From Coleofasciculus sp. S288 (GTDB taxonomy: Bacteria; Cyanobacteriota; Cyanobacteriia; Cyanobacteriales; Coleofasciculaceae): a stretch of 7,291 bases of DNA. The notes below the pieces were generated by a model, which had not been told where the DNA came from, made no database searches, and saw only the letters and a list, made by a program, of their open reading frames with translations. The stretch lies in contig JAIUYC010000170.1 in NCBI GenBank assembly GCA_020216575.1, positions 1 through 7,291 of the forward strand, written 5' to 3'. This document shows, piece after piece, positions 5,421 through 7,291 of the stretch (positions are counted from its first letter, which is position 1; each line of letters starts with the position of its first letter). Both the position numbers and the translations under genes were made by a program.

Positions 5421-7291
5421 ATGGATGACACGGCGATCCTATCCCCTGCACAAGTAGAAACCCTCGAAACCAGCCCACTACTGCCCCTGCGCAACATGGT
5501 GTTGCTGCCTGGTATTACACTACCTGTAGTAGCAGGCCGACCTCGTTCTATCGCGGTTGCAGAGACGACGGTGCTGACTCCGCACAAGCAGTTGATTATC
5601 GCAACAATTCGTCCGGAGGCTGCCAAACGACTGGAAGAAGACGAGAATGCTGAAATTGAGCGCTTAGAGGAGCTTTATTCCATAGCTACCCTGGCCGTTG
5701 TGCAACGGATGTTGCGATTACCCTTCGGACCAATTCAGTTAGTTATTCAAGGTCAAGAGCGAGTCCAAATCGAGCAACTGTTGAAGCTCGATCCAATCTA
5801 CGAAGTAACCTTTCGACGGTTGCCAAAAGTCACGATAGAGGCAGCCCAAACAGCAGGCACTCAACAGCAGACGCTGGATGCTTTGACCAGCGCCATTGAA
5901 TCGCTCTGGCGAGAAACTGCCTCTCTGAGTCCAAACTTTCCCGAAGAGGTTTTGGCAGTCTTATTAAATAGTGACGATCCAGCAGAGTTGGCTTATCAGA
6001 CTTCCATCCTCCTCCAACAAGACGTCCCTCAAATGCAGGCAGTGCTGGAGCAAGAAAACCTGGAACAGCTTCTGCGTCAGGTACTGGCAGAGTTGCAAAA
6101 GGAGATAGAAGTCCAGCGCCTGCGGAGTGAAATTATGGGGGCGACGAAAAAGGAGATTGACCAACAGCAACGGGAATTTCTCTTGCGGGAGCAACTCAAG
6201 AAAATCCAAGAGGAATTAGGGGAAATCGAGCCAGAACGCAAAGAAATTGAGGAGTTGCGATCGCGAATGACAGTGGCTGGATTGCCGGACGTTGCCCAGA
6301 AGCAAGCCAAACGGGAATTAGCTCGTCTAGAGCGCATTGGTAACACTTCAGCAGAAGGAGGTGTGATTCGCACTTACCTCGACTGGCTGTTGGAGATGCC
6401 CTGGAACACAATGGTACAGGACAATCTCGATCTGCAAAATGCCAGGGAAGTCCTGGATGCCGACCATCACGGTCTGACGAAGGTTAAAGATAATATTATT
6501 GAACACCTGGCAACCTTTAAGCTCAAACAAATCGCTCAAGCCGCTCACTCTCAAGAGGTGACGGACGTGGAACAGCCTTTGCCGGGTAAGCTGCCAGATG
6601 TGGAGAATAGTCCTGTATCCCCATGCCCTCGTGTTTCCGTGTCTTCAGGCGAGAGCTACACCGTCGGTACGGTAATCTGTTTCGCTGGACCTCCAGGAGT
6701 GGGAAAAACCAGCCTGGGGCGCTCCATTGCTCGTGCTTTGGGTCGTCCCTTCGAGCGAGTTAGTCTGGGTGGACTGCGGGATGAAGCCGAACTGCGAGGA
6801 CACCGCCGAACTTATATTGGAGCGATGCCGGGACGAATCGTGCAAGCACTACACCGAGTGGGGGTGAAGAACCCGGTAATTATGCTCGATGAGCTGGATA
6901 AAGTGGGGATGGACTATCGCGGCGATCCTGCCTCCGTCTTGCTAGAAATCCTCGACCCCCAGCAAAACCATAGCTTCCGCGACCTCTACTTGGATCTAGA
7001 CTTTGATCTGTCCCAAGTGATGTTCATTGGAACCGCGAATGATTTATCTCGCATTCCCCCACCGTTGCTGGATCGGTTGGAGATTATTGAGCTCTCAGGG
7101 TATTCTGAGCAGGAAAAACTCGCGATCGCTCAAAAATACCTGTTGCCCCGTCAGCTAGAGAAGGCAGGACTGCCAGCAGACGCCGTGCAACTGCCCGAGG
7201 AGATGCTGCGCCTGGTGATTGAATACTATACCCGCGAGGCAGGAGTTCGCCGACTGGAGCAACAACTGGGTGTCCTGTGCCGTAAAGTTGC
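5421..7291 (+). CDS. lon: ATP-dependent Lon protease, 3'-partial
   Basis: The frame is open from the ATG at 5421 to the window edge (623 codons). LonA is a homohexameric cytosolic AAA+ protease that unfolds and degrades misfolded and regulatory proteins. The N-terminal substrate-binding domain starts with LLPLRNMVLLPG. The coiled-coil/linker part has REFLLREQLKKIQEELGE (from 251) and YLDWLLEMPWNT. The AAA+ module has Walker A GPPGVGKT (423-430), Walker B MLDELDK (488-494, acidic pair D490/E491), sensor 1 IGTAND with N540, and a sensor-2 region with REAGVRRLEQQLG at the edge. The Ser/Lys protease domain lies beyond the window. Walker A and sensor 1 are 117 residues apart, as in E. coli Lon by recollection, so the ATPase core is normal in length. 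Between ATFKLKQ (365-370) and the strand before Walker A there are about 42 extra, low-complexity residues rich in Pro, Val and Ser. Start support is GGGAGG at 5411-5416. Confidence 0.97.
   Translation, partial: MDDTAILSPAQVETLETSPLLPLRNMVLLPGITLPVVAGRPRSIAVAETTVLTPHKQLIIATIRPEAAKRLEEDENAEIERLEELYSIATLAVVQRMLRLPFGPIQLVIQGQERVQIEQLLKLDPIYEVTFRRLPKVTIEAAQTAGTQQQTLDALTSAIESLWRETASLSPNFPEEVLAVLLNSDDPAELAYQTSILLQQDVPQMQAVLEQENLEQLLRQVLAELQKEIEVQRLRSEIMGATKKEIDQQQREFLLREQLKKIQEELGEIEPERKEIEELRSRMTVAGLPDVAQKQAKRELARLERIGNTSAEGGVIRTYLDWLLEMPWNTMVQDNLDLQNAREVLDADHHGLTKVKDNIIEHLATFKLKQIAQAAHSQEVTDVEQPLPGKLPDVENSPVSPCPRVSVSSGESYTVGTVICFAGPPGVGKTSLGRSIARALGRPFERVSLGGLRDEAELRGHRRTYIGAMPGRIVQALHRVGVKNPVIMLDELDKVGMDYRGDPASVLLEILDPQQNHSFRDLYLDLDFDLSQVMFIGTANDLSRIPPPLLDRLEIIELSGYSEQEKLAIAQKYLLPRQLEKAGLPADAVQLPEEMLRLVIEYYTREAGVRRLEQQLGVLCRKV
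6531..6661 (+). repeat. In-frame low-complexity insertion in lon, containing a dispersed-repeat-like stretch
   Basis: This codes for about residues 371-414 of Lon, which have no counterpart in the compact E. coli protein. Positions 6616-6645 (TATCCCCATG, CCCTCGTG, TTTCCGTGTCTT) look like the C-rich ATG/GTG heptamer-like dispersed repeats common in cyanobacterial intergenic DNA. The insert keeps the frame and lies on a surface loop before the AAA+ core, which would explain how it is tolerated. Its length probably varies among relatives. Confidence 0.5.

Noticed and set aside
5964..6411. Minus-strand open frames inside lon
   Set aside because: They are antisense to continuous, strongly diagnostic Lon sequence and carry no family motifs.
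1..7291. CRISPR array, tRNA, rRNA or contractile-injection structural genes
   Set aside because: No regularly spaced direct repeats, no tRNA cloverleaf or rRNA stretches, and no sheath, tube, baseplate or ATPase proteins are visible; the transposon link to CRISPR is only a family-level possibility.

Overview
The window looks like chromosomal DNA from a cyanobacterium, probably a filamentous or otherwise large-genome lineage. The octamer GCGATCGC (HIP1) occurs seven times in 7.3 kb (starts 1361, 2455, 3310, 4121, 4701, 6257, 7122). There is a heptanucleotide-type repeat upstream of lon, and one small gene belongs to a family I associate with cyanobacteria. The genus cannot be told from the sequence.

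Layout, left to right. (1) Positions 2-3310, +: a very large protein with an eCIS-core (DUF4157) metallopeptidase-like head (HELTH motif), a long beta-rich middle and a different C-terminal end. This is the architecture of a polymorphic toxin or cargo tied to extracellular contractile injection systems. Its frame is open to the left edge, so the first ATG at 107 is probably not the true start. (2) Positions 3335-4033, +: a small acidic protein 24 bp downstream with its own Shine-Dalgarno sequence. It resembles DUF7003-type proteins from memory and sits where an immunity gene would. (3) Positions about 4040-4590: debris of a Mu/TnsB-type (Tn7-like) transposon. It holds a decayed, internally deleted transposase on the minus strand, a perfect 12-bp hairpin and nested inverted repeats resembling transposon-end binding sites. 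(4) Positions 4734-5168, +: a small DUF6335-like protein of unknown function. (5) Positions 5421-7291, +: the first 623 codons of an ATP-dependent Lon protease, cut by the window edge before its protease domain, with an unusual insert of about 42 residues ahead of Walker A.

Functionally, the first two genes form a candidate toxin/immunity (effector/cognate) cassette, flanked by transposon debris that marks this as an accessory, recombining locus. The DUF6335-like gene and lon look like ordinary chromosomal genes. No contractile-sheath, baseplate or tube genes are in view.

Two cautions apply. The left 54 bp are an exact inverted copy of positions 102-145 plus a 10-base tail, and the first 12 bases match a common Illumina adapter stretch, so that edge may be a library or assembly artefact. 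All family names come from motif recognition by eye, without database searches.
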